From assembly GCF_004681125.1 (NCBI RefSeq), contig NZ_SIHO01000002.1:124001-188000 (forward strand): a stretch of DNA of 64,000 nucleotides, in the 5' to 3' direction. The DNA is from Glacieibacterium arshaanense (GTDB lineage Bacteria; Pseudomonadota; Alphaproteobacteria; Sphingomonadales; Sphingomonadaceae). Every line of letters starts with the position of its first letter. Position 1 is the stretch's first letter. Under the pieces are notes generated by a model that made no database searches, had not been told where the DNA came from, and saw only the letters and a program-made list of their open reading frames with translations. This document shows positions 42,547-51,279 of this stretch, piece after piece. The position numbers and the translations under genes were made by a program.

Positions 42547-42583
42547 GGGCCTCCGGCGGGCAGGGTCTAGACCCTGCACCCGA
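42547..42583. repeat. Palindromic intergenic repeat unit
   Basis: The unit starts GGGCCTCCGGCGGGCAGG immediately after the MacB permease stop. The stem is GCAGGGTC-ta-GACCCTGC and the tail ACCCGA. It fills the gap between convergent macB-type and photolyase genes and may terminate both. Confidence 0.85.
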
Positions 42584-42584
42584 C

Positions 42585-43955
42585 TTAAAGCTTCATCGCC
42601 TCGAACGCCGCCAAGGCTCGCGCCCGCGCCGTCGCGTGATCGACGATCGGCGGCGGGTAGCCGCGCGCGCCGCCGTGTTCCCAGGGGGCATGGATGGCCT
42701 TGCCGGGCAGTGCGGCGAGCTCGGGCACCCAGCGCCGGATATAGGCGGCGGCATCGAATTTGGCGCTTTGGGTGACGGGGGCGAAGATGCGGTAATAGGG
42801 CGCGGCATCGACGCCCGAGCCCATCACCCACTGCCAGCCCATGGCGTTGTTGGCGAGGTCGGCATCGACCAGCGTATCCCAAAACCAGCGCTCGCCGTGG
42901 CGCCAGTCGATGAGCAGATGCTTGGTCAGGAAGCTGGCGGCGATCATGCGGACGCGGTTGTGCATCCAGCCCGTCGCCCAGAGCTCGCGCATCCCGGCGT
43001 CGACGATCGGATAGCCGGTGCGACCGCGTTGCCATGCTGCCAGTTGGTAGGCGCCGTCGCCGCCATCAATATCGGTAAAGGCGATGCGGTCGAATTCGGG
43101 GCGCATCGCGCGCCAGTGCAGGTCGGGGAAGGCGTCGAGCGTTTGCACGGCAAAGTCGCGCCAGCCGATCTGGCGCAGGAACGGCCGTGCGCCCGGCTCG
43201 CCGGCTAGTCGCGCCCAGGCCTGCGCCGGTGAAATCTCGCCGAAATGCAAGTGCGGTGACAGTCGCGAGGTGGCCGCCTGCGCCGGGAAATTGCGCCCTG
43301 TGTCATAGCCTGCGACGTGGCCGGCGAAGTCAGCAAGCCGCGCGTGCGCGCCAGCTTCGCCGGGCTGCCAATTGCGAAATCCCATCGCCCAGTCGGGCCG
43401 CGTCGGCAGCAGCGCCCAGTCGGCGAGGGTGTCGCCGGCGGGTGCCGGGGCCATTTCGAACTGCGCCGGACCGGGTTGCGGCGTGTGCGGCGGCATGTGT
43501 GTCTGCAGCGCGTTCCACCATGGCGTGAAGATGCGGTAACGGCCACCACCTCCAGTGGTCAGTGCGTCTGGCGGCAGCAAGGTCAGCCCGTCGTACAGCC
43601 GCAGGTCGAGGCGTTTGGCGACTTCGGCTTGTTGGGTCAGCGCGTAGGGTTCGTAGTGGTGCAGTGCATGGACGGTCGTCGCGCCGGTAGCGGCGGCGAG
43701 TTCGGGGAGCACCACGCCGGCGCGTCCGCGCAGCCGCAGCAATCTGGCGCCGCGTGCGGTGAGTGCGGTGTCGAGCGCGGCGAGGCTGTGGTGCAGCCAC
43801 CAGCGCGATGCGCCGCCCATGCGGCGTTCGCCGGGCGTTGCGTCATCGAGCACATAGACGGCAATCACCGGCCCCGCAGCTGCGGCCGCCACAACGGCGG
43901 CCTGATCCTCAAGCCGCAAGTCCTGCCGGAACCAGATGATTTGAGTTGCTGCCAA
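42585..43955 (-). CDS. phrB: Deoxyribodipyrimidine photolyase
   Basis: A 456-residue CPD photolyase (class I) that uses FAD and light to split pyrimidine dimers. The N-terminal antenna domain begins QIIWFRQDLRLEDQAAVVAA. The FAD domain has SRLSPHLHFGEISPAQAWAR near 225, WRDFAVQTLDAFPD, PIVDAGMRELWATGWMHNRV and GMRELWATGW-style tryptophans, ending DTLVDADLANNAMGWQWVMG. The start is TTG 43955, preceded by AGGGAC; no better start exists before the conserved sequence. It is transcribed away from the transaminase gene, with a repeat unit in the promoter gap. Confidence 0.94.
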   Translation of the reverse strand: MAATQIIWFRQDLRLEDQAAVVAAAAAGPVIAVYVLDDATPGERRMGGASRWWLHHSLAALDTALTARGARLLRLRGRAGVVLPELAAATGATTVHALHHYEPYALTQQAEVAKRLDLRLYDGLTLLPPDALTTGGGGRYRIFTPWWNALQTHMPPHTPQPGPAQFEMAPAPAGDTLADWALLPTRPDWAMGFRNWQPGEAGAHARLADFAGHVAGYDTGRNFPAQAATSRLSPHLHFGEISPAQAWARLAGEPGARPFLRQIGWRDFAVQTLDAFPDLHWRAMRPEFDRIAFTDIDGGDGAYQLAAWQRGRTGYPIVDAGMRELWATGWMHNRVRMIAASFLTKHLLIDWRHGERWFWDTLVDADLANNAMGWQWVMGSGVDAAPYYRIFAPVTQSAKFDAAAYIRRWVPELAALPGKAIHAPWEHGGARGYPPPIVDHATARARALAAFEAMKL

Positions 43956-43972
43956 GATGTGTCCCTACAAAT

Positions 43973-44006
43973 GGGTGCAGGCGTCACGCCTGCCCGCCGG
44001 AGGCTC
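43973..44006. repeat. Palindromic repeat unit in a divergent promoter gap
   Basis: GGGTGCAGGCG-tca-CGCCTGCCCGC and then CGGAGGCTC. It has the inverted orientation and a GCG/CGC stem. Unlike the other copies it lies upstream of two divergent genes (photolyase and transaminase), so it cannot be simply a terminator. Confidence 0.8.
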
Positions 44007-44070
44007 TTTCTTTCGTTTGCCTTCCCGACTAGGCCAGTCTTTCACCACCGCCACAAGTGCAAGGGACGAG

Positions 44071-44949
44071 ATGCCGCGCCTAGCCTATGTCAACCACGCC
44101 TTTGTGCCGCTCGACAAAGCGGCGGTGCATGTCGAGGACCGTGGTTTCCAGTTTGCCGACGGGATTTACGAAGTGTGCGCGGTGCTCAACGGGCAGCTGC
44201 TCGACTGGCCGCTGCATCTCGATCGCTGGACGCGCAACCTGTCGGCGCTGCTGATTCCCGCGCCGATGTCGGCAGCGGCGCTGACGCTGGTGGCGCGGCG
44301 GCTGATTGCGCTCAACGGCTACAAGGATGCACTGCTCTATATCCAAGTGACGCGCGGCGCGGCGCGGCGCGACCATCCGATTCCGGCCGACGCGCAGCCA
44401 ACATTGGTGATGACGGTGCGGCGTTTCGATTTCGCGGCGCGGGTGCCGCAGCAGGCGGTCGGCGTCAAGGTCACCAGCGTCACCGACCAGCGCTGGGGGC
44501 GTTGCGACATCAAGACAGTGGCGTTGCTGCCCAATGTGCTGGCCAAGCAGACGGCGCGGCTGGCAGGCAGTTTCGAAGCGTGGTTTGTCAGCAATGACGG
44601 CGTCGTTGCCGAAGGCGGCTCGACCAACGCCTGGATTGTCGATGCGGCTGGCACGGTCATCACCCATCCGCTATCGGCGCGGATATTGCCGGGCATCATG
44701 CGTGCCAGCCTGCTGCGACTGGCGCACGCGGCGCAGATCAAGGTCGAGGAGCGGCCGTTCACGCTCGCCGAGGCGCAGGGCGCTGCCGAAGCCTTCCTGA
44801 CCTCGACGACGGCGCCATGCCTCGGCATCGTCGAGATTGACGGCGTCAAGGTCGGTAGCGGCAAGCCGGGGCCGGTGACGCGGCGGCTCGGCGAGTTGCT
44901 GTGGGCCGAAATCGAGCGGCAGACCGGCTTCCGCCCGCCTGCCGCCTGA
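44071..44949 (+). CDS. dat: D-amino-acid transaminase-like class IV aminotransferase
   Basis: A 292-residue PLP-dependent fold-IV aminotransferase. MPRLAYVNHAFVPLDKAAVH, VEDRGFQFADGIYEV and YIQVTRGAARRDHPIP are typical of D-alanine aminotransferases. The PLP lysine is in RCDIKTVALLPNVLAKQ near residue 149, and EGGSTNAWIVD and SARILPGIMRASLLRLA follow. It would make D-Glu or D-Ala for peptidoglycan, although the branched-chain or aminodeoxychorismate lyase group is a close alternative. ATG 44071 has AAGGGACGAG upstream; the longer frame from 43957 runs through the repeat. Confidence 0.86.
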   Translation: MPRLAYVNHAFVPLDKAAVHVEDRGFQFADGIYEVCAVLNGQLLDWPLHLDRWTRNLSALLIPAPMSAAALTLVARRLIALNGYKDALLYIQVTRGAARRDHPIPADAQPTLVMTVRRFDFAARVPQQAVGVKVTSVTDQRWGRCDIKTVALLPNVLAKQTARLAGSFEAWFVSNDGVVAEGGSTNAWIVDAAGTVITHPLSARILPGIMRASLLRLAHAAQIKVEERPFTLAEAQGAAEAFLTSTTAPCLGIVEIDGVKVGSGKPGPVTRRLGELLWAEIERQTGFRPPAA

Positions 44950-44956
44950 TCCGCGC

Positions 44957-45505
44957 TTACTTCGCTGGCGGGGGCGGCGGCATATCTTCCATGCCGTCCA
45001 TGCCGCCGGGGCCGCCGTGCATCATCATCGGCGTACCCTTCTTGACCATCATCGCTTCCATGCGCGCACGCATTGCCTTGGCTTCGGCAACGAGCGCCTT
45101 GCGATCGGCGAGCGACAGCTTCTGATACGCCGCGAGCAGCGCATTCTGGCGCTTGGTGTGCGCGGCTTCTGCGGCGTTACGTTCAGCGTCCATGGCACGC
45201 TTCAGCGCCGCGACATCGAGCTTCTCGGCATCGAGCAGCACGAGGATCTGGTCGCGTGCCGCCTTGACCGCGGCGTGGTCGGCGCGTGGATCGCCGCCCT
45301 TCATCGCATCGCGCATGATGGCCTGGCCCGCGGGGCTGAGCGAGGCAAACATTTGCATGCGCATGCCCCCGCGTCCGCCGGGGCCGCCATGCGGGCCGGC
45401 CTGCATGCCGGGCGCTGGCGGTGCAGCAGGCGCGGTCTGTGCCGCGGCGGGCAGCGCCAGCAGCATCGCCAGTGCGACGCCGGTCGATTTCAGAAGCGTT
45501 TTCAT
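44957..45505 (-). CDS. Periplasmic metal-resistance-like protein (Spy/CnrX-like, helical)
   Basis: A 182-residue exported protein. Its signal peptide MKTLLKSTGVALAMLLALPA is followed by a Gly/His/Pro-rich linker (AGPHGGPGGRGGMRMQM) and then helical segments FASLSPAGQAIMRDAMKGGD and KLSLADRKALVAEAKAMRA. The tail is rich in Met, His and Pro. The pattern resembles periplasmic heavy-metal sensor or Spy-like chaperones. It overlaps the anti-sigma-like gene by 4 bp (ATGA). Metal binding by the Met/His tail is a suggestion only. Confidence 0.72.
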   Translation of the reverse strand: MKTLLKSTGVALAMLLALPAAAQTAPAAPPAPGMQAGPHGGPGGRGGMRMQMFASLSPAGQAIMRDAMKGGDPRADHAAVKAARDQILVLLDAEKLDVAALKRAMDAERNAAEAAHTKRQNALLAAYQKLSLADRKALVAEAKAMRARMEAMMVKKGTPMMMHGGPGGMDGMEDMPPPPPAK

Positions 45506-45960
45506 ATCAGGCTTTCCTCTTGTGGAGTCAGTGTGAACAGCATTGCATAGGCTTGGGCATCGGTGATTCCGGTGTTGTCGGCGCTGGCAACGATGGTCGG
45601 TGACGTGGTTCCCTGTTGTTCGGTGCCGCCGCCCCACATCCGGGGCAGTGGCGTAATGGCGATGAGCGAGGCGGCAATTGCTGCAGCAAACGCGCCGCCG
45701 ATCCAGCGGTTCCAGCGCGGCGCGGAGGCACGTGCGGCTGCAGCGAGCTTCGCGCTGTCGGCGGCCGACGGTGCAACCTGCGCCCAGTCGCCGAGCATGC
45801 TGGCAATCGCGGCATCGGTGGTGCGGGCGTCGGCCAGCGCGCGCTGCAGCGCCGGGCTATTGGCAATGGCAGTCGTCAGCGCGGCGCGCTCTTCGGCAGG
45901 CCAGCGCGTGACGTCGGCGCCGTAGGCGGCGATGATTTCAAGGGCGCGGTCGTTTGTCAC
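45502..45960 (-). CDS. Single-pass membrane protein, probable anti-sigma factor
   Basis: A 152-residue protein from GTG 45960, which overlaps the sigma-factor stop (GTGA). Residues 1-75 are cytosolic and helical (RALEIIAAYGADVTRWPAEE), one hydrophobic helix follows (IGGAFAAAIAASLIAITPLP, about residues 86-105), and the C-terminus of about 45 residues would face the periplasm. There is no zinc-binding HxxxCxxC motif, so the assignment rests on position between an ECF sigma factor and a periplasmic sensor-like protein. Confidence 0.7.
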   Translation of the reverse strand: MTNDRALEIIAAYGADVTRWPAEERAALTTAIANSPALQRALADARTTDAAIASMLGDWAQVAPSAADSAKLAAAARASAPRWNRWIGGAFAAAIAASLIAITPLPRMWGGGTEQQGTTSPTIVASADNTGITDAQAYAMLFTLTPQEESLI

Positions 45961-46517
45961 TTCGTATCCGTCCGTTCGCTGGCCAGCAGTTCACTCAATT
46001 CCTTACGCGCCCGCGCCAATAATCCCTCGACAGCCTTGGGGCTGGTTTCAAGTTGCGTGGCGATCTCGGCCATGCTGGCACCCTCGCCGTGGAATAGCGC
46101 GATGGCGGCGCGCTGGCGCGAATTGAGCCGTGCCATGGCGGCATTGATGCGACGCGCCCGCGCATTGGCGTCGGCCTGGTCAAACGGAGAGGGGTCGGAC
46201 GCGGCGATGTCGAAGGCTTCGTCGAGCGGCACGACAGGGCGCAGTCGCCGGCGCCGGTCGAGGCACTGGTTGACAAGGATGCGGTGGAACCAGCCTTCGA
46301 CGCTGCCGAGCGCGGCCTCGTAGATTTCGGCATGCGTCCACAACCGGGTCAGTGCGGCCTGCAGCGCGTCCTCGGCATCGCGGCGGTCACCGCAAATGCG
46401 CAGCGCCAGCCGCAGCATCGGTGCATGAAGTCGTGCCACCAGCTGGTCAAAGCTGGCGGTATCGCCATCGGCAACACGCGCCATCAAGGCAGCGGAATCG
46501 GTCAGGTCACGCAACAT
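45957..46517 (-). CDS. ECF-family RNA polymerase sigma factor
   Basis: A 186-residue sigma-70 of the extracytoplasmic-function group. Region 2 spans residues about 18-85 (DTASFDQLVARLHAPMLRLA, then EDALQAALTRLWTH and FHRILVNQCLDRRRR). Region 4 is at 125-180 (MARLNSRQRAAIALFHGEGA and SMAEIATQLETSPKAVEGLL), with the SPKAVEGLLARARKEL helix for -35 recognition. It is first of three overlapping genes, sigma, anti-sigma-like and metal-sensor-like, a layout like CnrH/CnrY/CnrX-type systems. Confidence 0.9.
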   Translation of the reverse strand: MLRDLTDSAALMARVADGDTASFDQLVARLHAPMLRLALRICGDRRDAEDALQAALTRLWTHAEIYEAALGSVEGWFHRILVNQCLDRRRRLRPVVPLDEAFDIAASDPSPFDQADANARARRINAAMARLNSRQRAAIALFHGEGASMAEIATQLETSPKAVEGLLARARKELSELLASERTDTK

Positions 46518-46521
46518 ACAC

Positions 46522-46552
46522 GGGGATTACGCAGCAACGTGCGCCAATCCCC
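46522..46552. promoter_or_regulatory. Inverted repeat upstream of the sigma-factor gene
   Basis: GGGGATT (46522-46528) and AATCCCC (46546-46552) are separated by 17 bp. It occupies most of the 45 bp between korB and the sigma gene. It could be a korB terminator or a regulatory site; neither is proven. Confidence 0.4.
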
Positions 46553-46562
46553 CGCATGCTGG

Positions 46563-47606
46563 TCACATCTTGTGCGTCGCCGCGTCGTGCACCGTCCAGC
46601 TCTGGCCCTTGCGGATCAGCGCGTTGAGGTCAGCCTTCTTGCCCTTGGCCACGGCATGGTTCTGCTCGATCACTGCAGTTTCGAAGCTCGGCGCCGGGTC
46701 GCAATAGAGCACGCCGAGCGCCATCGGGAATTCACCGAACGGCATGTCGATGAGCAATTGCGCCAGCATGCGGTTGGTTTCGTCATGGATCAGCACGACT
46801 TCGGTCGCGCCCTCGATGATGTCGATGACTTCGAGCTCGACCGTCGCGGTGTTGAGTCGCAGCCCCTTGGTGCCGTTCGCAAACAGCAAAGGCTTGCCGT
46901 GCTCGGCCCACAGCTGCGTATTCGCGGCGTTCTTCTTGTCGGTGAACGCGGCGAACACGTCGTCGTTGTAGACGATGCAGTTCTGGTAGATCTCGACGAA
47001 GCTGGTGCCCTTGTTCGCATGCGCGCGCTTGAGGATGGTCGGGATGTGCTTCTGCGCGGTGTCGATGGTGCGCGCGATAAAGCGGCCGCCGGCACCGAGC
47101 GCGAACGCACACGGATTGACCGGACGGTCGACCGAGCCAAACGGCGTCGACGGCGATTTGGTGCCGGTACGGCTGGTCGGCGAGGCCTGACCCTTGGTCA
47201 GCCCGTAAATTTCGTTGTTGAACAGCAGCAGCTGGACGTCGAGGTTGCGGCGCAACAGGTGCAGCATGTGGTTGCCGCCGATGCTGAGGCCGTCGCCGTC
47301 GCCGGTGATGATCCACACGTCGAGTTCGGGATTCGCCAGCTTGATGCCGGTGGCAATCGTCGGCGCCCGGCCGTGGATCGTGTGGAAGCCGTAGGTTTCC
47401 ATGTAATAGGGGAAGCGCGACGAGCAACCGATGCCGCTGACGAACACGGTGTTTTCCGGCTTGGCGCCGATTTCGGGCATAGTGCGCTGCACCGCCTTCA
47501 AGATGGCATAGTCGCCGCAGCCGGGGCACCAGCGGACTTCCTGATCGGTCGCCCAATGGTCGGGCTTGCTGCCGTCGGGGATGGCAATTGCGGTCATGTC
47601 GTTCAT
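46563..47606 (-). CDS. korB: 2-oxoacid:ferredoxin oxidoreductase, beta subunit
   Basis: A 347-residue TPP-binding subunit. It begins near MNDMTAIAIPDGSK and carries WCPGCGDYAILKAVQ with two of the cysteines of the 4Fe-4S cluster. GIGCSSRFPYYMETYGFHTI and the TPP/magnesium motif GDGDGLSIGGNHMLH follow. NEIYGLTKGQASPTS is also typical. With the alpha subunit it oxidises 2-oxoglutarate (or pyruvate) to the acyl-CoA using ferredoxin. I chose ATG 47606, 4 bp after korA; a longer frame to 47702 overlaps korA. Confidence 0.94.
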   Translation of the reverse strand: MNDMTAIAIPDGSKPDHWATDQEVRWCPGCGDYAILKAVQRTMPEIGAKPENTVFVSGIGCSSRFPYYMETYGFHTIHGRAPTIATGIKLANPELDVWIITGDGDGLSIGGNHMLHLLRRNLDVQLLLFNNEIYGLTKGQASPTSRTGTKSPSTPFGSVDRPVNPCAFALGAGGRFIARTIDTAQKHIPTILKRAHANKGTSFVEIYQNCIVYNDDVFAAFTDKKNAANTQLWAEHGKPLLFANGTKGLRLNTATVELEVIDIIEGATEVVLIHDETNRMLAQLLIDMPFGEFPMALGVLYCDPAPSFETAVIEQNHAVAKGKKADLNALIRKGQSWTVHDAATHKM

Positions 47607-47610
47607 CGGT

Positions 47611-49500
47611 TCAACCCTTCCTTGCCAGTTCCGCGTCGATCGCCGCTTCGATTTCGGCAATCTTGAACGGTTGCCCGCTGACCTTGTTGAGCGGCTTGGC
47701 ATCGACCAGATACTGGTCGCGCAACACGGTCTTGAGCTGTCCGGTGTTCATTTCGGGCACCAAAATCTTGTCGAAGCTCTTGAGCAAATCGCCGAGATTC
47801 TTTGGCAGCGGCCACAGGTAGCGGATGTGGATATGGCTGACATCGAGCCCGCGCGCGCGTGCCGCTTCGACGGCCTTGCGGATTGGGCCATAGGTCGATC
47901 CCCAGCCGACAACGACGAGCTTGCCGCCTGCCGCGCCCTGATCGATGTCCTGATCAGGGATGTGGTTGGCAATGCCGAGAATCTTATTGGCACGCGTATC
48001 GGTCATCTTTTGATGGTTGGCGGCTTCGTAGTTGATGTTGCCGGTATCGAAGCCCTTTTCGATGCCGCCGATGCGGTGCGTCAGCCCTGGCGTACCGGGC
48101 TTGACCCAGACCCGCTTCAGGGTTTCGGCGTCGCGCTGGTACGGGTTGAACTTGCCCTCAGCCGGGGCTTCGGTGTGGAAGACCACCGGGAACGGTTCGT
48201 AATCGTCCATGTCGGGGACCAGCCACGGCTGCGCGGCGTTAGCGATATAGCCATCGGTGAGCAGCATGACGGGTGTCATGAACTGCGTCGCCAGCCGCAC
48301 CGCCTCGATCGCCACATCGAAGCAATCGGTCGGTGACGACGTCGACAGCACAACCAGCGGCGCGTCGCCGTTGCGGCCGTAGATCGCCTGATACAGGTCG
48401 CTCTGCTCGGTCTTGGTCGGCAGCCCGGTCGATGGTCCGCCGCGCTGCGAATTGACGATAACCAGCGGCAGCTCGGTGATGATCGCCAGCCCGATCGCCT
48501 CGCCCTTCAAGGCAATGCCGGGGCCGCTCGACGAGGTCACGCCCAATTGCCCGGCGTAGCTCGCGCCGATGGCGGCGCCGATGGCGGCGATTTCATCTTC
48601 GGCCTGGAAGCTGGTGACACCGAATTCCTTCAACCGCGCCAGCGCGTGCAGGATCGGCGAAGCCGGGGTGATCGGATAGGAGCCGAGGAAAAGGTCCAGC
48701 CCGGCCAGTCGGGCGCCCGCGACCAGCCCCAGCGACAGCGACTCACCGCCGGTGATAGTGCGGTAATAGCCGGGCTCGACGCTGGCGGCGTCAACCGTCC
48801 ACTGGCGTAGCGGCCCGCCGATTTCGGCGGTTTCGCCGTAAGCATGCCCGGCGTTGAGCGCGGCGATGTTGGCGTCCGCCAGCACCGGGTTCTTGGCGAA
48901 CTTGTCCTGCAGCCAGGCGATCAGCGGCGCACGGTCGCGGTCGAACATCCAAAGCGACAGCCCCAGCGTCCACATGTTCTTGCAACGCAGCGCTTCCTTG
49001 TTGCCGAGCCCGAACGGCTTGACGGCTTCGAGCGTCAGCGCGCTGATGTCGAACGCCAGCACCTGCCAGCGTGCGAGGCTGTTGTCGTCGATCGGGCTGA
49101 CCGTATAACCGGCCTTGGCGAGGTTGCGTTGGCCGAACTCGCCGGTGTCGGCGATGACCAACCCGCCGGGGCGCAGGTCGCCGACGTTGGTTTTGAGTGC
49201 GGCGGGGTTCATCGCAATGAGCACATCGGGCTGGTCGCCGGCGGTTTCGATGTCGCTTGACCCGAAATTGACCTGGAATGCCGACACGCCGAACGTCGTG
49301 CCCTGTGGGGCGCGGATTTCGGCGGGAAAGTCGGGGAAAGTCGAAAAATCGTTGCCGGCGAGCGCGCTCGACAGGGTGAACTGGCCACCCGTCAGCTGCA
49401 TGCCGTCGCCGCTATCACCGGCAAAACGCACCACCACGGCATCGGGGTGATTGCTGAGCCGCGCACTCGATTCAAAATTGTCTTTCAAGGCAGTCGCCAC
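47611..49500 (-). CDS. korA: 2-oxoacid:ferredoxin oxidoreductase, fused gamma-alpha subunit
   Basis: A 629-residue subunit from GTG 49500. The N-terminal gamma-type domain (VVRFAGDSGDGMQLTGGQFT) is followed by the alpha pyrimidine-binding domain (FLGSYPITPASPILHALARL, EDEIAAIGAAIGASYAGQLG, TSSSGPGIALKGEAIGLA, QRGGPSTGLPTKTEQSDLYQ). This is the fused form common in aerobic alphaproteobacteria. The open frame reaches 49875, but the family sequence starts at the GTG. It lies divergent from the S10 peptidase, with korB following after 4 bp. Confidence 0.94.
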   Translation of the reverse strand: MATALKDNFESSARLSNHPDAVVVRFAGDSGDGMQLTGGQFTLSSALAGNDFSTFPDFPAEIRAPQGTTFGVSAFQVNFGSSDIETAGDQPDVLIAMNPAALKTNVGDLRPGGLVIADTGEFGQRNLAKAGYTVSPIDDNSLARWQVLAFDISALTLEAVKPFGLGNKEALRCKNMWTLGLSLWMFDRDRAPLIAWLQDKFAKNPVLADANIAALNAGHAYGETAEIGGPLRQWTVDAASVEPGYYRTITGGESLSLGLVAGARLAGLDLFLGSYPITPASPILHALARLKEFGVTSFQAEDEIAAIGAAIGASYAGQLGVTSSSGPGIALKGEAIGLAIITELPLVIVNSQRGGPSTGLPTKTEQSDLYQAIYGRNGDAPLVVLSTSSPTDCFDVAIEAVRLATQFMTPVMLLTDGYIANAAQPWLVPDMDDYEPFPVVFHTEAPAEGKFNPYQRDAETLKRVWVKPGTPGLTHRIGGIEKGFDTGNINYEAANHQKMTDTRANKILGIANHIPDQDIDQGAAGGKLVVVGWGSTYGPIRKAVEAARARGLDVSHIHIRYLWPLPKNLGDLLKSFDKILVPEMNTGQLKTVLRDQYLVDAKPLNKVSGQPFKIAEIEAAIDAELARKG

Positions 49501-49663
49501 GGATACATCCCCAAGGCCATTTCGTTGCAGTTTCCCTACGCCCGCACCCCGCCGGCGGCCAAGCAGAAAATGTATGGCGCGACCAAGCACCCTCGCGACA
49601 TATCGAGGCTGTGCTTTGGCGCGTGATGCTGTAACGCTGCACCGGTCGATCCCGGGGGGAACC

Positions 49664-51253
49664 ATGCGCCACCTGCTCTTGCTGATCTTGCTGTTGCCCA
49701 TGGCTCTTCGCGCCGCCGAGCCGCCCGCAGACGCTGAAGCGACACCCGATCCGGCCAGCGCCAAGGCCAAGTTTGACGAAGCCAATGCCGATGCCGTTGC
49801 CGCAGCCTGGGCTCGGCCGCCACTTGATGAAGCCAAGTCGGTGACGCGGCACAGCGTCAACGTCAACGGCCGCAAGCTCGATTACACCGCAACCGCGGGC
49901 ACGCTCACCATCCGCGACAATCATGCCAAGCCAACCGCCAGCGTCTTCTATGTCGCCTACACGCTCGACGGTGCCGCGCCGGGCAAGCGACCCGTGACGT
50001 TCCTGTTTAATGGCGGCCCCGGATCGTCGTCGATCTGGCTGCACATGGGGTCATTCGGGCCGATGCGCGTCCAGACCAGCATGCCCGCGACGGTGCGCCC
50101 GGGCCCGCCGGCGTTCGGTGCCAACCGCGACACACTGCTCGACAAGACCGATCTGGTGTTCATCGATGCCATCGGCACCGGCTATTCGCGCCCGGTCGGC
50201 GAGGCCAAAGGCGCGGATTTTTGGGGCGTCGATCAGGACATCGATGCGTTCGCGCGTGCCATCACCCGTTACGTCACCAAGACGCAGCGCTGGAACAGCC
50301 CGAAGTTCCTGCTCGGCGAATCCTATGGCACGCTGCGCGCTTCGGGGCTGGCGTACCAGCTCGGCGAGCGCGGCATGGCGTTGAACGGCGTCGTGCTGCT
50401 GTCGACGATCCTCAACTACGGCGTCGAACAATCGGGCTATGACACCTTCTTCATCACGCTGCTGCCGACCTATGTCGCCACCGCCTGGTACCACAACCGC
50501 ATGGCCGACCGGCCAGCAACCGTCGACGAAGCCGTGGCACAGGCGCGCGCTTTCGCGATGGGGCCCTATGCGGCAGCGCTCGCGAAGGGCGCGCTGATAA
50601 CGCCGGCCGAACGCGACGCCGTGGCGAACAAGATGGCGGCGCTGACCGGAATCTCGGCAGACTATATCAAGCGCGCCAACCTACGCGTCGACCTCTTCCG
50701 TTACGAAAAGGAGCTGCTGCGCGATCAGCGCACCACCGTCGGCCGCCTCGACACGCGCTACACCGGCGTCGATGTCGATGCGGCGGGCGAATTTCCCGAA
50801 TATGACGCCGCCGGCACCGCGATCACCGGCGCCTATACCGCCGCATTTGGCGACTATATCAGCCGCGATCTCGGCTACCGCAGCGAACTGGCCTATCTGA
50901 CCTCGGCCGATGGTCCCGACGGCGACAAGGACTTCGATTGGGACTGGGAGCACAAGGCGCCCGGCGCGCCCTATCCGCAGACCACACCCAACGTTGGCCC
51001 GGATTTGTCGGCGGCGATGCGCACCAATCCCTATCTCAAGGTTCTGGCGCTGAACGGCTATTACGACCTTGCTACGCCATTCTTCGCCACTGAATATGAT
51101 GTCGCACACCTGCTGCTTGAGCCCGCGCAGGCTGCCAATGTCAGCTTTCGCTATTATCCTTCGGGGCACATGATCTATCTCAATCCCGACTCGCTGCACC
51201 AGCTCCACACCGATCTGGCGGCGTTCTATGACGATGCAACCAGCGGCCTCTGA
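49664..51253 (+). CDS. S10 family serine carboxypeptidase-like protein
   Basis: A 529-residue exported alpha/beta hydrolase of peptidase family S10. The signal peptide is MRHLLLLILLLPMALRA. Motifs are TFLFNGGPGSSSIWLHMGSF (oxyanion region), FIDAIGTGYSRPVG, the nucleophile FLLGESYGTLRASGLAYQL (Ser near residue 225), the Asp in LALNGYYDLATPFFA and the His in YYPSGHMIYLNPDS. ATG 49664 follows GGGGGGAACC. Bacterial S10 proteins are common in sphingomonads and xanthomonads; the substrate is unknown. Confidence 0.92.
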   Translation: MRHLLLLILLLPMALRAAEPPADAEATPDPASAKAKFDEANADAVAAAWARPPLDEAKSVTRHSVNVNGRKLDYTATAGTLTIRDNHAKPTASVFYVAYTLDGAAPGKRPVTFLFNGGPGSSSIWLHMGSFGPMRVQTSMPATVRPGPPAFGANRDTLLDKTDLVFIDAIGTGYSRPVGEAKGADFWGVDQDIDAFARAITRYVTKTQRWNSPKFLLGESYGTLRASGLAYQLGERGMALNGVVLLSTILNYGVEQSGYDTFFITLLPTYVATAWYHNRMADRPATVDEAVAQARAFAMGPYAAALAKGALITPAERDAVANKMAALTGISADYIKRANLRVDLFRYEKELLRDQRTTVGRLDTRYTGVDVDAAGEFPEYDAAGTAITGAYTAAFGDYISRDLGYRSELAYLTSADGPDGDKDFDWDWEHKAPGAPYPQTTPNVGPDLSAAMRTNPYLKVLALNGYYDLATPFFATEYDVAHLLLEPAQAANVSFRYYPSGHMIYLNPDSLHQLHTDLAAFYDDATSGL

Positions 51254-51279
51254 AGTCGCGATACCCTGGGGAGACTGAA

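Noticed and set aside
49501-49875. Upstream extension of korA
   Set aside because: The extra 125 residues lie antisense to the S10 peptidase gene. The conserved KorA start is at GTG 49500.
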